64,000 nt of DNA from Pseudomonas graminis (GTDB taxonomy: Bacteria > Pseudomonadota > Gammaproteobacteria > Pseudomonadales > Pseudomonadaceae), in NCBI RefSeq assembly GCF_004364335.1, contig NZ_SOCR01000008.1, positions 248,001-312,000 of the forward strand, given 5' to 3'. Both the position numbers and the translations under genes were made by a program. Of this stretch, positions 1 to 8,562 are shown piece by piece (position 1 is the first letter of the stretch; each line of letters starts with the position of its first letter). The notes beneath the pieces are model-generated. The model was given only the letters and a program-made list of their open reading frames with translations, was not told where the DNA came from and did not search any database.

Positions 1-134
1 AGGCCGTAATGAACAAACATCTGGACGCTGACAAGCTGGTGATCGTGACTGCAGGTCCGACCGTCCCGCAGAAGCCACTGCCGCCCCCTACTGACAAACC
101 CGCCGAGCAACCGCTCGGCGTTCCGGAGCACTGA
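1..134 (+). CDS. M16 (insulinase-type) peptidase family protein, C-terminal end (partial)
   Basis: Only the last ~43 codons are present, ending in TGA at 132-134. The tail reads through HLDADKLVIVTAG and then a proline-rich end (KPLPPPTDKPAEQP). A 'DKLVIVTAG'-like strand followed by a short Pro-rich tail is characteristic of the second, non-catalytic M16 peptidase encoded directly upstream of rsmD in Pseudomonas. The stop codon overlaps the rsmD start (ATGA), so the genes are probably translationally coupled. Family assignment rests on this tail and on synteny, because no catalytic domain lies inside the window. Confidence 0.7.
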   Translation, partial: AVMNKHLDADKLVIVTAGPTVPQKPLPPPTDKPAEQPLGVPEH

Positions 135-754
135 TGACCTCGACTTCCAAGCCGCCGCGTATCCACAAAGGGCACAAAATCCACACGGGCCTCGGCCAAC
201 TGCGGATCATCGGCGGCGAATGGCGCAGTCGGCGTCTGAGTTTCCCTGACGCCCCCGGTCTGCGCCCAACGCCGGATCGTGTGCGTGAAACCCTGTTCAA
301 CTGGTTGGCCCCGTACATCGAGGGCGCGCGCGTCCTCGATCCGTTCGCCGGCAGTGGCGCGCTGTACCTCGAAGCGCTGTCCCGCGGCGCCAGTATGGGC
401 CTGGCGCTGGACACCAACTCGATGGCGATCTCCAGCCTGCGCGAACACCTCGGCACACTGCGCTGCACCGTCGGCAAAACCGCCACCGGCGACGCGCTCC
501 GCCATCTGGAAACCCAGCCGGCCGAACAATTCGACGTGGTGTTCCTCGACCCGCCGTTTCACCAGGACTTACTGATGCCTGCCTGCACGCTGCTGGAAGA
601 GCGCAACTGGCTGGCGGATAGCGCGTGGATCTACACCGAAAGCGAAACCGCGCCGTCGACGCTGGGCATGCCCGCCAACTGGCGCCTGCACCGTGAAAAG
701 AAAGCCGGTCAGGTTCACTACGCGGTGTGGGAACGCAGTGCCGTCGCGAGCTGA
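134..754 (+). CDS. rsmD: 16S rRNA (guanine(966)-N(2))-methyltransferase RsmD
   Basis: A 206-residue Rossmann-fold SAM methyltransferase, predicted to methylate N2 of G966 of 16S rRNA in the assembling 30S subunit. Near residues 24-33 is the conserved start of the fold (LRIIGGEWRSRR), followed by RPTPDRVRETLFNWL. The SAM-binding motif is VLDPFAGSGALYLEALSRGA around residue 70, and the catalytic motif VVFLDPPF is near residue 135. Length and motif order match the family. The start is fixed by the ATGA overlap with the upstream peptidase gene. The 3' end overlaps the next hydrolase gene, suggesting one transcript. Confidence 0.93.
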   Translation: MTSTSKPPRIHKGHKIHTGLGQLRIIGGEWRSRRLSFPDAPGLRPTPDRVRETLFNWLAPYIEGARVLDPFAGSGALYLEALSRGASMGLALDTNSMAISSLREHLGTLRCTVGKTATGDALRHLETQPAEQFDVVFLDPPFHQDLLMPACTLLEERNWLADSAWIYTESETAPSTLGMPANWRLHREKKAGQVHYAVWERSAVAS

Positions 755-1754
755 CCGTCCCGGGTTCGTCCCGGCGTTCGGCCTGGGCAACCCGCACTTG
801 CAGACGCTGTGGGGACCGCTCTGGCGTCCGACCACTCACCTCGAGCGCCGGCGCGAGCGCATCTGGCTGGAAGACGGCGATTTCCTCGACATGGACTGGC
901 ACGGCCCCCACGACGCCACTGTGCCGGTCGTGCTCGTGCTGCACGGTCTGACCGGCTCGTCCAACTCCCCCTACGTCGCCGGGCTGCAGCACGCCATGGA
1001 AAAACGCGGCTGGGCGAGTGTCGCCCTCAACTGGCGAGGTTGTTCAGGAGAGCCAAACCTGTTGCCCCGCAGCTATCACTCCGGCGCCAGCGAAGACCTT
1101 GCCGCGGTGATCGATCACCTGCGCAAGGCCCGACCGTTGGCGCCGCTTTACGCTGTCGGGTATTCCCTCGGCGGCAACATCTTGCTCAAGCACCTCGGCG
1201 AAACCGGGCTGGACAGCTACCTGCAAGGCGCTGTGGCGGTGTCGGTGCCGTTTCGTCTGGACGAATGCGCCGACCGGATCGGGCTGGGGTTTTCGAAGCT
1301 TTACCAACGCCACTTCATGCGCGAGATGGTCGGCTATATCAAAGACAAGCAGAGACGCTTTCAGCATGAGGGCCTTAGCGATGGACTGGCAGAACTGGCG
1401 GCGCTGGGTTCGCTGAAAGACATGCGCACTTTCTGGGATTTCGACGGGCGCGTGACAGCGCCGCTCAATGGATTCGTGGACGCCCATGATTACTACCGGC
1501 GCGCCTCCAGTCGGTACTTCCTCGGCGCCATTCGCACGCCAGCCCTGTTGATTCAATCCCTTGATGACCCGTTCGTGTTCAAGCACAGTCTCCCCGAAGC
1601 CTCCGAGCTATCGTCCAGCACTGAGTTCGACCTGCAGAAAAAAGGCGGGCATGTGGGTTTTGTCGGCGGGACCATCAGAACGCCGACGTATTATCTGGAG
1701 CAACGGATTCCGGCGTGGCTGACGGACGTCCATGGTGCGCAGATAAACCGCTAG
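738..1754 (+). CDS. YheT-family alpha/beta hydrolase
   Basis: A cytoplasmic alpha/beta-hydrolase of the YheT/ABHD1-3 family, about 338 residues from the GTG at 738. The frame stays open to an ATG at 693, but that start would overlap rsmD by 62 bases. The GTG places the family hallmark FVPAFGLGNPHLQTLWG close to the N terminus, as is usual. The motif LVLHGLTGSSNSPY carries the oxyanion region, and the nucleophile elbow is GYSLGGNILLKHLGE. The acid is in QSLDDPFV, and the catalytic His is in KKGGHVGFVGG. The substrate is unknown; the family is annotated as putative esterase/hydrolase. It probably shares a transcript with rsmD. The start choice is an inference. Confidence 0.85.
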   Translation: MPSRADRPGFVPAFGLGNPHLQTLWGPLWRPTTHLERRRERIWLEDGDFLDMDWHGPHDATVPVVLVLHGLTGSSNSPYVAGLQHAMEKRGWASVALNWRGCSGEPNLLPRSYHSGASEDLAAVIDHLRKARPLAPLYAVGYSLGGNILLKHLGETGLDSYLQGAVAVSVPFRLDECADRIGLGFSKLYQRHFMREMVGYIKDKQRRFQHEGLSDGLAELAALGSLKDMRTFWDFDGRVTAPLNGFVDAHDYYRRASSRYFLGAIRTPALLIQSLDDPFVFKHSLPEASELSSSTEFDLQKKGGHVGFVGGTIRTPTYYLEQRIPAWLTDVHGAQINR

Positions 1755-1821
1755 CGCCTGCACGATCGTTCAAGACACGTATGCGTCACCCGCTTACCAT
1801 CGGGACATAAGGAGAAAAACC

Positions 1822-2549
1822 ATGTCCCGTAATCAGTTCTTCGTCCGCGGCCTTCGCGACAGCGTGCCGATGCTGGTCGGCATTGCACCGTTCGGCATTA
1901 TCTTCGGCACCCTCGCCGGTGTGGGCGGCCTCACGCTCTGGCAGGCGGTGGGCATGTCGATGTTTGTTTACGCAGGATCGGCACAATTTATCGTCATCAG
2001 CCTGATGAGCGCCGGGGCCGGGGCGTTGGTGATTCTGTTGACGACGTTCATCGTCAATCTGCGCCACGTGCTGTACAGCGCCACCTTGCAACCGCAGGTT
2101 CAGGGTATGCCACAGCGCTGGCGTTTGTTGCTTGCGTTCTGGCTGACGGACGAAACCTTCGCCATCGTTCAACGCCACTACCTGGTTCACGGCCGGACGC
2201 CGCTGGCGCACTGGTATTGGCTGGGCGTGGCGAGTTCCCTGTATGCCTGCTGGGTGAGCAGCTCACTGGTGGCGTGCTGTTTGGTCAGGCGTTTCCCGAC
2301 ATGGCGAGTTGGGGACTTGAGTTCGCGATGCTGGCAACTTTCATCGGTATCGTCGTGCCCCTGCTGCGCAACCAGCCGCAGATCGCCGCCGCGTTGGTCG
2401 CGGGCGCGGTTGCCCTGCTGACGTGGTCGTGGCCCTACAAACTGGGGCTCATGGCCGCAGCCTTCAGTGGTATCGCCGCCGGCGTGTTTCTGGAAAGACG
2501 GCATCCAGAAAAGCAGGACGACATGAATCCGAACGAGGTACGCCCATGA
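1822..2549 (+). pseudogene. azlC: AzlC-family branched-chain amino-acid exporter subunit, frameshifted
   Basis: The large subunit of a two-component AzlCD exporter is split over two reading frames. The first frame starts at the ATG at 1822 and gives an AzlC N terminus (SVPMLVGIAPFGIIFGTLAG, then VYAGSAQFIVISLM) and the middle region to WLGVASSLYACWVSSSL near 2265. It then runs into non-homologous residues and stops at 2421. The other frame resumes homology with VLFGQAFPDMASWGLEF and continues through the C-terminal helices to a stop at 2549. The junction lies between about 2255 and 2285. A net change of two extra bases or one lost base restores a continuous protein. This may be a real inactivating mutation or a sequencing indel. 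The stop overlaps the azlD start (ATGA), so the original operon arrangement is intact. Confidence 0.82.
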
Positions 2550-2869
2550 CCTACTGGTGGCTGATTCTGGGCATGGCCGCGATCACTTTTCTGATGCGCT
2601 ACAGCCTGTTCGCCTGGCCAAACCTGCGTTTCCCGCCAGTGGTGCGCCAAGGCCTGCATTACGTACCCACCGCCGTGCTGACGGCGATCGTCGTCCCTGG
2701 CATGTTGCTGCCCGACGGCGCGCACTGGCGGCTGTCGCTGGACAACGTCTATTTGCTGGCCGGGGTCATGTCAATTGGCATTGCGGCCATCAGCCGAAGT
2801 CTTCTGGCGACCATCGGCGGCGGATTGCTGGTGTTCTTCTTGCTGCGCTGGGCGATGGGCCAGATGTGA
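2546..2869 (+). CDS. azlD: AzlD-domain protein (small subunit of amino-acid exporter)
   Basis: A 107-residue hydrophobic protein with about four membrane segments. It begins MTYWWLILGMAAITFLMRYS and contains the AzlD signature PPVVRQGLHYVPTAVLTAIV. AzlD is the small partner of AzlC in exporters for branched-chain amino acids (leucine, isoleucine, valine, and sometimes methionine) at the inner membrane. The start is chosen because the ATG overlaps the stop of the azlC reading frame. Its large partner is interrupted by a frameshift, so the complex may be non-functional in this strain unless that frameshift is an assembly error. Confidence 0.88.
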   Translation: MTYWWLILGMAAITFLMRYSLFAWPNLRFPPVVRQGLHYVPTAVLTAIVVPGMLLPDGAHWRLSLDNVYLLAGVMSIGIAAISRSLLATIGGGLLVFFLLRWAMGQM

Positions 2870-2887
2870 GGCACACACGCCGCCACC

Positions 2888-3742
2888 TCAGTCGCCGGTC
2901 GCGAGGCCCCGCTGCGGATCATTGATCCACTCGCTCCACGACCCCGCGTACAGCGCGCCCAACGGATACCCGGCGAGGGCTAAGGCGAACAGGTTGTGAC
3001 AGGCCGTCACCCCGGAACCGCAATAGGCGACGAGCTCATGGGCAGGACGGCCTTGCAAGGCCTCCGCAAACCGCTGCTTCAGTTGCTCCGCCGGGAGAAA
3101 GCGGCCATCCGGCCCGAGGTTGTCAGTGAACGCCGCGCACTGCGCGCCGGGGATGTGCCCCGCAATAGGGTCGATGGGCTCGACCTCACCCCGGAACCGC
3201 GCGGGCGCGCGCGCGTCGATCAGCGTCATGCCGGCATCGCCGATGCGGGCCTGCAGTTGCTCGGCCGTTATCACCATTGAGTCATCCGGCACGCCATCGA
3301 ACGAACCCTCAGGTCGGTGCGACGGATCAAGGCTCAGTGGCAGACCCGCCGCATGCCAGGCCTTGAGCCCGCCATCGAGGACATACACGCCGTCGCGCTT
3401 GCCCAGCCACGCCAGCAACCACCAGGCTCGAGCGGCATAAGCACCCGGGCCATCGTCATACAGCACGATATCGCTCTGATTATTCACACCCCAGAACCGC
3501 AAGCGCTCGATCAGCGTCTGCGGGTCCGGCAGCGGGTGGCGACCGGTGACACCTTTGGTGATCGCCCCACTGAGATCATTGAGCAAGTCAGCGTAGGAAG
3601 CGCCTTCGATATGGCCCTCTGCGTAGCTGCGCTGGCCGTAGTCCAAATCGTCCAGCGACGAACGACAATCCAGTATCACAAGCCCGGGCCGGGTCAGGCG
3701 TTCTGACAATTGTTGCGGGCTGATCAATTGCGCGATGGACAT
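2888..3742 (-). CDS. Sulfurtransferase with tandem rhodanese domains (SseA-like)
   Basis: A 284-residue two-domain rhodanese/3-mercaptopyruvate sulfurtransferase. The N-terminal inactive domain has LVILDCRSS near residue 20. The C-terminal domain ends in the catalytic loop YCGSGVTACHNLFAL, with the persulfide-forming Cys near residue 240. A CGSGVT-type loop is typical of mercaptopyruvate sulfurtransferases rather than thiosulfate rhodaneses (CRxGxR). The start MSIAQLISPQQ is preceded by an AGGAG ribosome-binding site. An upstream extension in the same frame lacks one and would overlap the TetR gene. It is probably cytoplasmic. The exact donor cannot be decided from sequence. Confidence 0.88.
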   Translation of the reverse strand: MSIAQLISPQQLSERLTRPGLVILDCRSSLDDLDYGQRSYAEGHIEGASYADLLNDLSGAITKGVTGRHPLPDPQTLIERLRFWGVNNQSDIVLYDDGPGAYAARAWWLLAWLGKRDGVYVLDGGLKAWHAAGLPLSLDPSHRPEGSFDGVPDDSMVITAEQLQARIGDAGMTLIDARAPARFRGEVEPIDPIAGHIPGAQCAAFTDNLGPDGRFLPAEQLKQRFAEALQGRPAHELVAYCGSGVTACHNLFALALAGYPLGALYAGSWSEWINDPQRGLATGD

Positions 3743-3803
3743 GACAGGCTCCTGCAGGCAGTAAAAGGGCGATAAGACAATCGATTGAGACAACCGGGCC
3801 GAT

Positions 3804-4490
3804 TCACCCAGCGTCTTCCAGCGCCTTGGCCAATGGCACATAAAACTCCGCGCACAGCGCGTTCACCGCTTCCCGCGCCTGTGGCGTGACGTAGGCCAGT
3901 TCCAGCATCAGCACCTGATAGACCCCGCGACGAATCGCGTCTTCATTCAGGTGGGCGGCGTTTTCACGCGTGGTGCACAGAAAACGTACCCATGACGTGA
4001 GGATGATCCACGCATTGAGCGTCAGCGATTCGATCTGGACGTCGTCCATGCTCAGAATCTGCGCGTCGACGAAGCCGCTGTAAATGGACATCGCCTTGAT
4101 CAGGCAGTGTTGGGAAAAGCGTCGGTAACGCACTGCCAGCTCCGGATCGGTTTCAAGCAGATGCTCCAGGTCCCGGTGCAGAAAACGGTAGCGCCACATG
4201 CCGTCGATAATTGCCATCAAGTAATGGCGCTTGTCTTCAACCCCCGGCAGACGGCCCTTGGGCGGGTGCAGAAAGCTGTCCACCAGCGTTTCGTATTCAG
4301 TGAACAACTCGGCGATGATCGCCTGCTTGTTGGGGAAGTGGTAGTACAGATTGCCGGGCGACATTTCCATGTGCGCTGCGATGTGGTTGGTGCTGACGCT
4401 GCGCTCGCCCTGCTGATTGAACAGCTCCAGGCTGCTGTGCACGATGCGTTCACGGGTGTTGATGCGTACGGTTTTGATGCGCGGCGCCAT
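3804..4490 (-). CDS. TetR/AcrR-family transcriptional regulator
   Basis: A 228-residue TetR-type repressor. The N-terminal helix-turn-helix spans roughly residues 12-58: TRERIVHSSLELFNQQGERS, then TNHIAAHMEMSPGNLYYHF and PNKQAIIAELF. The rest is the ligand/dimerisation domain. The ATG at 4490 has a GAG six bases upstream; a TTG two codons earlier is also in frame. The gene sits between a rhodanese and an MFS transporter on the same strand, and near calB, as in the P. aeruginosa PA0366-PA0367 region. Control of the adjacent aldehyde dehydrogenase or the MFS gene is plausible but not shown by the sequence. Confidence 0.9.
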   Translation of the reverse strand: MAPRIKTVRINTRERIVHSSLELFNQQGERSVSTNHIAAHMEMSPGNLYYHFPNKQAIIAELFTEYETLVDSFLHPPKGRLPGVEDKRHYLMAIIDGMWRYRFLHRDLEHLLETDPELAVRYRRFSQHCLIKAMSIYSGFVDAQILSMDDVQIESLTLNAWIILTSWVRFLCTTRENAAHLNEDAIRRGVYQVLMLELAYVTPQAREAVNALCAEFYVPLAKALEDAG

Positions 4491-4565
4491 GTTCAACTCG
4501 AACGTCGAAACGTAACAGGGATGTGCCGGATCTTAACGCAAGCGTCGGCCCCGTTGCAGACTTCA

Positions 4566-5759
4566 TCACTCCAGGGCGGTCGCCACCCGGAGCCGAGCCA
4601 CGGCCGCAACGCCAACGCCGAGCACGGCTGCCGCCAGCGCGTTGATTAAAATGACGCCGCGCAGCCCGATCGGCGCCGTCAGCACCCCGACCAGCAGACC
4701 GGCCAGCGGTTGCGACAGGTTGTTCAGCAGCGTAATAACGCCCACGGTTTTACCAAAGTCTCGGGCCGGAATGACCCGCTGACGAATACTGCGCATGTAG
4801 ACGTTGAACATTTTGTCGAAGCCGACGATCAGCAGAAAGCCGACAAGGTAGACCTCGGATGACGCACTCGTGGCGGTAATGAATGCCCCCAGCAGCAAGG
4901 CGGTATATGACATCGCACCGAGCAGTTTCAGCGGCAGGCTGACCCGGGCCAAAACAAACAGAATCGCGATGGTCAGCAAGGCACCCACGGCCTGCAGCCC
5001 GGCGTAGAAGTCTTTGCTCTCGCCAAACGAGCCGATCACCATGGCGGCGGAGCTGGCCAGGGTGACACCGACGATCAGGTTGACGCCGACCGCCAGCAAA
5101 ATGATCTTTTTCAGCTCGGCCAATCGGAAAATGTGTCCGAAGGCGATTTTCAACGGCTGCGTCCAGCGGCCTGCGTGCTGATCGAAGCGCTCCAGCGTGA
5201 CATCGCTCCTGCGTTGCCAGACCCCCATGGCGAGATCCGCCGCAACGAAAACCAGTGCCACACCGACGACGACGCCCCACCACGGGCAGATTTCCAGCGC
5301 CAGCGCGGCCAGCAAAGGGCCGAGCACCAGGCCGGTCTGGTCGGCAATCTGAGAGTAGGACAGCGTCTTGCCGTAGCGGTAATCCGGGAAAATATGCGGC
5401 ATCACCACTTCCCGGGCCATGATCCCTTGGGTGGTCAGGACGCCGCAGATCGCCGACAGCCCGATCAGCCAGCCGATGCCGCCAAACAGCCCGTAAAGCC
5501 CCATCGCGACCAGACAGATCAAAGCGCGGTAAACCTGACTGATGTGCAGCAGCCGGATGGGCGAGTACTTGTCGCAGAGCGCGCCGCAAATCGGGAATGC
5601 CAGAAAGCGAGGCAACGTTTCGGCAAAGAACGCCAGCCCCGCGAGGGACGCACTATGGGTGGTCTGGAAAACAATCAGCGGTACCAGAAACAGCAGAACC
5701 TGATCGGCGAGCCGCGAGAGAAAAAGGGATAGAAAAAACGCCAGATAGTCCGTGCGCAT
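4566..5759 (-). CDS. MFS transporter
   Basis: A 397-residue inner-membrane protein with about 12 hydrophobic segments, starting MRTDYLAFFLSLFLSRLADQ. A loop between helices 2 and 3 (GALCDKYSPIRLLHISQVYR) corresponds to the MFS motif A position. The overall look resembles the EntS-like exporter branch of the major facilitator superfamily, but the substrate cannot be called. It lies upstream of the TetR gene on the same strand and is divergent from calB. The 146-base gap to calB should hold promoters for both directions. Confidence 0.82.
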   Translation of the reverse strand: MRTDYLAFFLSLFLSRLADQVLLFLVPLIVFQTTHSASLAGLAFFAETLPRFLAFPICGALCDKYSPIRLLHISQVYRALICLVAMGLYGLFGGIGWLIGLSAICGVLTTQGIMAREVVMPHIFPDYRYGKTLSYSQIADQTGLVLGPLLAALALEICPWWGVVVGVALVFVAADLAMGVWQRRSDVTLERFDQHAGRWTQPLKIAFGHIFRLAELKKIILLAVGVNLIVGVTLASSAAMVIGSFGESKDFYAGLQAVGALLTIAILFVLARVSLPLKLLGAMSYTALLLGAFITATSASSEVYLVGFLLIVGFDKMFNVYMRSIRQRVIPARDFGKTVGVITLLNNLSQPLAGLLVGVLTAPIGLRGVILINALAAAVLGVGVAAVARLRVATALE

Positions 5760-5905
5760 TGAGACTCCGTGTCAGGTGGTGCGGGGCGGCAGTTCAGTTT
5801 TTGCCAGGACAGTCTGGCGTGCGCCTGCGAGCAAATGCAAGGCCCGTTGACTTCGTAGAGCAATGACTCTAAAAGCACTGCATAACTTCAATAAGGACCG
5901 CTGCG

Positions 5906-7345
5906 ATGCCCGTCGAATCCAATCTTCTGCCCTGTGCAGACGACGCTCCCTCCCTGTACATCCATCTGGAGCGGGTATTCGACGAACAACGCCGCGCGTT
6001 CGCCGCCAATCCGATGCCGGCGTTGCTAGAGCGCAAGCAATGGCTTGACCGTTTACACGCGCTGCTCAGCACGGAGCGCCAGGCGATCATCGACGCGATC
6101 AGCGCTGATTTCAGCCACCGCAGCGCCGATGAAACCCTCCTCGCCGAACTGATGCCTTGCCTGCACAATATCCGCCACGCCCAGCGTCATCTGAGGAAGT
6201 GGATGCGGCCTTCACGCCGAAGTGTAGGCATGGCGTTCCAGCCCGCCAGCGCGAAAGTCATTTACCAGCCACTGGGCGTGATTGGCGTGGTGGTGCCGTG
6301 GAATTACCCGCTGTTCCTGGCCATCGGGCCGCTGGTGGGCGCGTTGGCGGCGGGTAACCGTGTGATGCTCAAGCTCAGCGAATCCACTCCCTCCACCGGT
6401 GCTCTGTTGAAAACCCTGCTGGCGCGGGTGTTCACGGATGATCACGTCGCCGTTGTGCTGGGTGATGCGGACGTCGGCGTGGCCTTCTCCAGGCTGCCGT
6501 TTGATCATTTATTGTTCACGGGCGCCACCAGCGTCGGGCGGCATGTCATGCGCGCGGCGGCGGAAAACCTGACGCCGGTGACGCTGGAACTGGGTGGCAA
6601 ATCCCCCGCCATTGTGTCCCGCGACGTGCCGATCAAGGACGCCGCCGAACGCATCGCTTTCGGCAAAACCCTCAACGCCGGACAAACCTGCGTGGCGCCC
6701 GACTACGTGCTGGTGCCCAAGGATCGCGTTGACGATTTCGTCGAATCCTACAAGGAAGCGGTTACACGCTTTTATCCGACACTGACGGATAACCCGGATT
6801 ACACCGCGATCATCAATCAGCGGCATGTCGCGCGGCTGAATTCATACCTCGCCGATGCGCAAGCCAAAGGTGCCCGGGTAATTCAGCTGTTCGCCGAGGG
6901 GCACGGCCGCAGGATGCCGTTCAGCCTGATCCTTGATGTCAGCGACGACATGGTGATCATGCAGGACGAGATCTTCGGACCGCTGCTGCCGGTCGTGCCT
7001 TACGGACAGATCGAGCAGGCGTTCGCCTACATCAATCAGCGCCCCAGACCACTGGCGCTGTACTACTTCGGCTACGACCGGCATGAACAGAACCGCGTGC
7101 TGGAGCAGACGCATTCGGGCGGCGTCTGCCTGAATGACACCCTGATGCATGTCGCCCAGGACGACTTGCCTTTCGGCGGCATCGGCGCATCGGGCATGGG
7201 CCATTACCACGGGCACGAGGGTTTTCTGACGTTCAGCCACGCCAAAGGCGTATTGATCAAGCAACGTTTCAACGCCGCACGCCTGATCTACCCGCCCTAT
7301 GGAAAGGTAATCCAAAAGCTGATTCAGAGACTGTTCGTGCGCTGA
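5906..7345 (+). CDS. calB: Coniferyl aldehyde dehydrogenase (CalB-type)
   Basis: A 479-residue NAD(P)-dependent aldehyde dehydrogenase of the coniferyl-aldehyde dehydrogenase subgroup, which oxidises aromatic and other aldehydes to acids. Key pieces are GVVVPWNYPLFLAIGPLVGA (cofactor fold), VTLELGGKSPAIV with the general base Glu, and the catalytic cysteine in NAGQTCVAPDYVLV. The C-terminal EIFGPLLPVVPY and LPFGGIGASGMG are also present. An AAGGA ribosome-binding site lies eight bases before the ATG. The C terminus (INQ..R..YPPYGK..QKLI) matches the class 3-like ALDH group, which tends to be membrane-associated. The position next to a TetR gene matches Pseudomonas synteny. Confidence 0.9.
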   Translation: MPVESNLLPCADDAPSLYIHLERVFDEQRRAFAANPMPALLERKQWLDRLHALLSTERQAIIDAISADFSHRSADETLLAELMPCLHNIRHAQRHLRKWMRPSRRSVGMAFQPASAKVIYQPLGVIGVVVPWNYPLFLAIGPLVGALAAGNRVMLKLSESTPSTGALLKTLLARVFTDDHVAVVLGDADVGVAFSRLPFDHLLFTGATSVGRHVMRAAAENLTPVTLELGGKSPAIVSRDVPIKDAAERIAFGKTLNAGQTCVAPDYVLVPKDRVDDFVESYKEAVTRFYPTLTDNPDYTAIINQRHVARLNSYLADAQAKGARVIQLFAEGHGRRMPFSLILDVSDDMVIMQDEIFGPLLPVVPYGQIEQAFAYINQRPRPLALYYFGYDRHEQNRVLEQTHSGGVCLNDTLMHVAQDDLPFGGIGASGMGHYHGHEGFLTFSHAKGVLIKQRFNAARLIYPPYGKVIQKLIQRLFVR

Positions 7346-7406
7346 CACGTATGCGAATGCTCACTGACACAACGCGCTTGGCCTGCGGGGCTGTCTGTGG
7401 ACCGTT

Positions 7407-7542
7407 GTGGGACCGGCTTTAGCCGGGAAGGCGTCAAGCGTCATACCGCAGAATTGAGGGTGGCCACACCGGCCTCTTCCCGGCTGAAGCCGGTCCCACT
7501 ATCTGAACGCGGTCATCCTGTAGGACTGGCTTTAGCCGGGAA
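7407..7542. repeat. REP cluster, 'ccggctttagccggg' family (three copies)
   Basis: Three palindromic REP units with the core GGCTTTAGCCGGGAAG lie in the calB-coaD gap: forward at 7407-7430, inverted (cttcccggctgaagccgg) at 7475-7499, and forward at 7520-7542. The same family recurs near 23.6 and 51.9 kb. The rest of the 306-base gap shows no gene. Confidence 0.85.
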
Positions 7543-7651
7543 GGCGTCGAGCGGCACACCGCAAAGCACCACTGCACGCTTCGGCAGCTTGGCCGGGTCA
7601 GCGTGCTGCGCTAACATCCAGTCCCCAACGAACTCCGACCAGGACGACGCG

Positions 7652-8131
7652 ATGAACCGAGTGTTGTACCCCGGCACCTTTGACCCAATCACCAAGGGTC
7701 ATGGCGATCTGGTCGAGCGCGCCTCGCGCCTGTTCGATCAAGTGGTCATCGCTGTCGCCGCCAGCCCGAAGAAGAACCCGCTGTTCCCGCTGGAACAACG
7801 TGTCGCCCTTGCCCGTGAAGCGACCAAACACCTGCACAACGTGGAAGTCGTAGGATTTTCGACGCTGCTGGCGCACTTCGCCCAAGAGCAGAACGCCAAC
7901 ATCCTGCTGCGAGGCCTGCGCGCGGTGTCGGATTTCGAGTACGAATTTCAACTCGCCAATATGAACAAGCAACTGGCTCCCGACATAGAAAGTCTTTTTC
8001 TTACGCCGTCCGAACGCTATTCGTTCATTTCATCTACGCTGGTCAGGGAAATCGCAGCGCTGGGCGGCGATATCACCAAGTTCGTACACCCCGCCGTGGC
8101 CCAGGCGCTGAGCGAACGCTTCAAAGCCTGA
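7652..8131 (+). CDS. coaD: Pantetheine-phosphate adenylyltransferase
   Basis: A 159-residue cytoplasmic nucleotidyltransferase catalysing ATP plus 4'-phosphopantetheine to dephospho-CoA, the fourth step of coenzyme A synthesis. The N terminus MNRVLYPGTFDPITKGHGDL carries the T/HxGH nucleotide-binding motif as TKGH. ILLRGLRAVSDFEYEFQLA and PSERYSFISSTLVREIA (the second ATP site, a variant of ISSTxxR) follow at about residues 86 and 120. The open frame extends far upstream through REP DNA, but only this ATG gives the normal CoaD length. The ferredoxin gene follows 99 bases downstream, as in other pseudomonads. Confidence 0.96.
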   Translation: MNRVLYPGTFDPITKGHGDLVERASRLFDQVVIAVAASPKKNPLFPLEQRVALAREATKHLHNVEVVGFSTLLAHFAQEQNANILLRGLRAVSDFEYEFQLANMNKQLAPDIESLFLTPSERYSFISSTLVREIAALGGDITKFVHPAVAQALSERFKA

Positions 8132-8230
8132 GCCCTTGCGTCGAGGTAAGGTGCATACCGAGCGCTAATGCGGCACAATTCGCCGCATTCGTTTTGATAT
8201 GCCCCGGTGTCGACCGTGGCAGGAGTATCC

Positions 8231-8482
8231 ATGTCCCTGATCATCACCGACGATTGCATCAACTGCGACGTCTGCGAACCCGAGTGCCCGAACGAAGCCA
8301 TTTCCCAGGGTGAAGAGATCTACGTGATCAATCCCAACCTGTGCACTGAATGCGTCGGCCACTATGACGAGCCGCAGTGCCAGCAAGTCTGCCCCGTGGA
8401 TTGCATCCCGCTGGATGAAAACCACGTGGAGAGCAAGGACGAGCTCATGACAAAGTACAACTTGATCACCAGCAGGGCATAA
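8231..8482 (+). CDS. YfhL-family 4Fe-4S dicluster ferredoxin
   Basis: An 83-residue ferredoxin with two cysteine clusters. The first is CINCDVCEPECPNEAI (CxxCxxCxxxCP) near residue 9. The second is CTECVGHYDEPQCQQVCPVDC, an expanded CxxC-x8-CxxxC arrangement typical of the Allochromatium-type (Fdx/YfhL) low-potential ferredoxins. It is a soluble electron carrier whose partner is unknown. AGGAG lies just upstream of the ATG at 8231. Position after coaD is conserved in Pseudomonas (fdx1 in P. aeruginosa). Confidence 0.93.
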   Translation: MSLIITDDCINCDVCEPECPNEAISQGEEIYVINPNLCTECVGHYDEPQCQQVCPVDCIPLDENHVESKDELMTKYNLITSRA

Positions 8483-8562
8483 CCAAACGACTATCCTGTC
8501 GGCATACGTGCTTTCGCCGAAGACACTGGCTTATAACGCCTGTTGAATTGAGCGAGATACGC

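Noticed and set aside
7397..7651. N-terminal extension of coaD
   Set aside because: It reads through REP elements and would add about 85 residues not found in CoaD.
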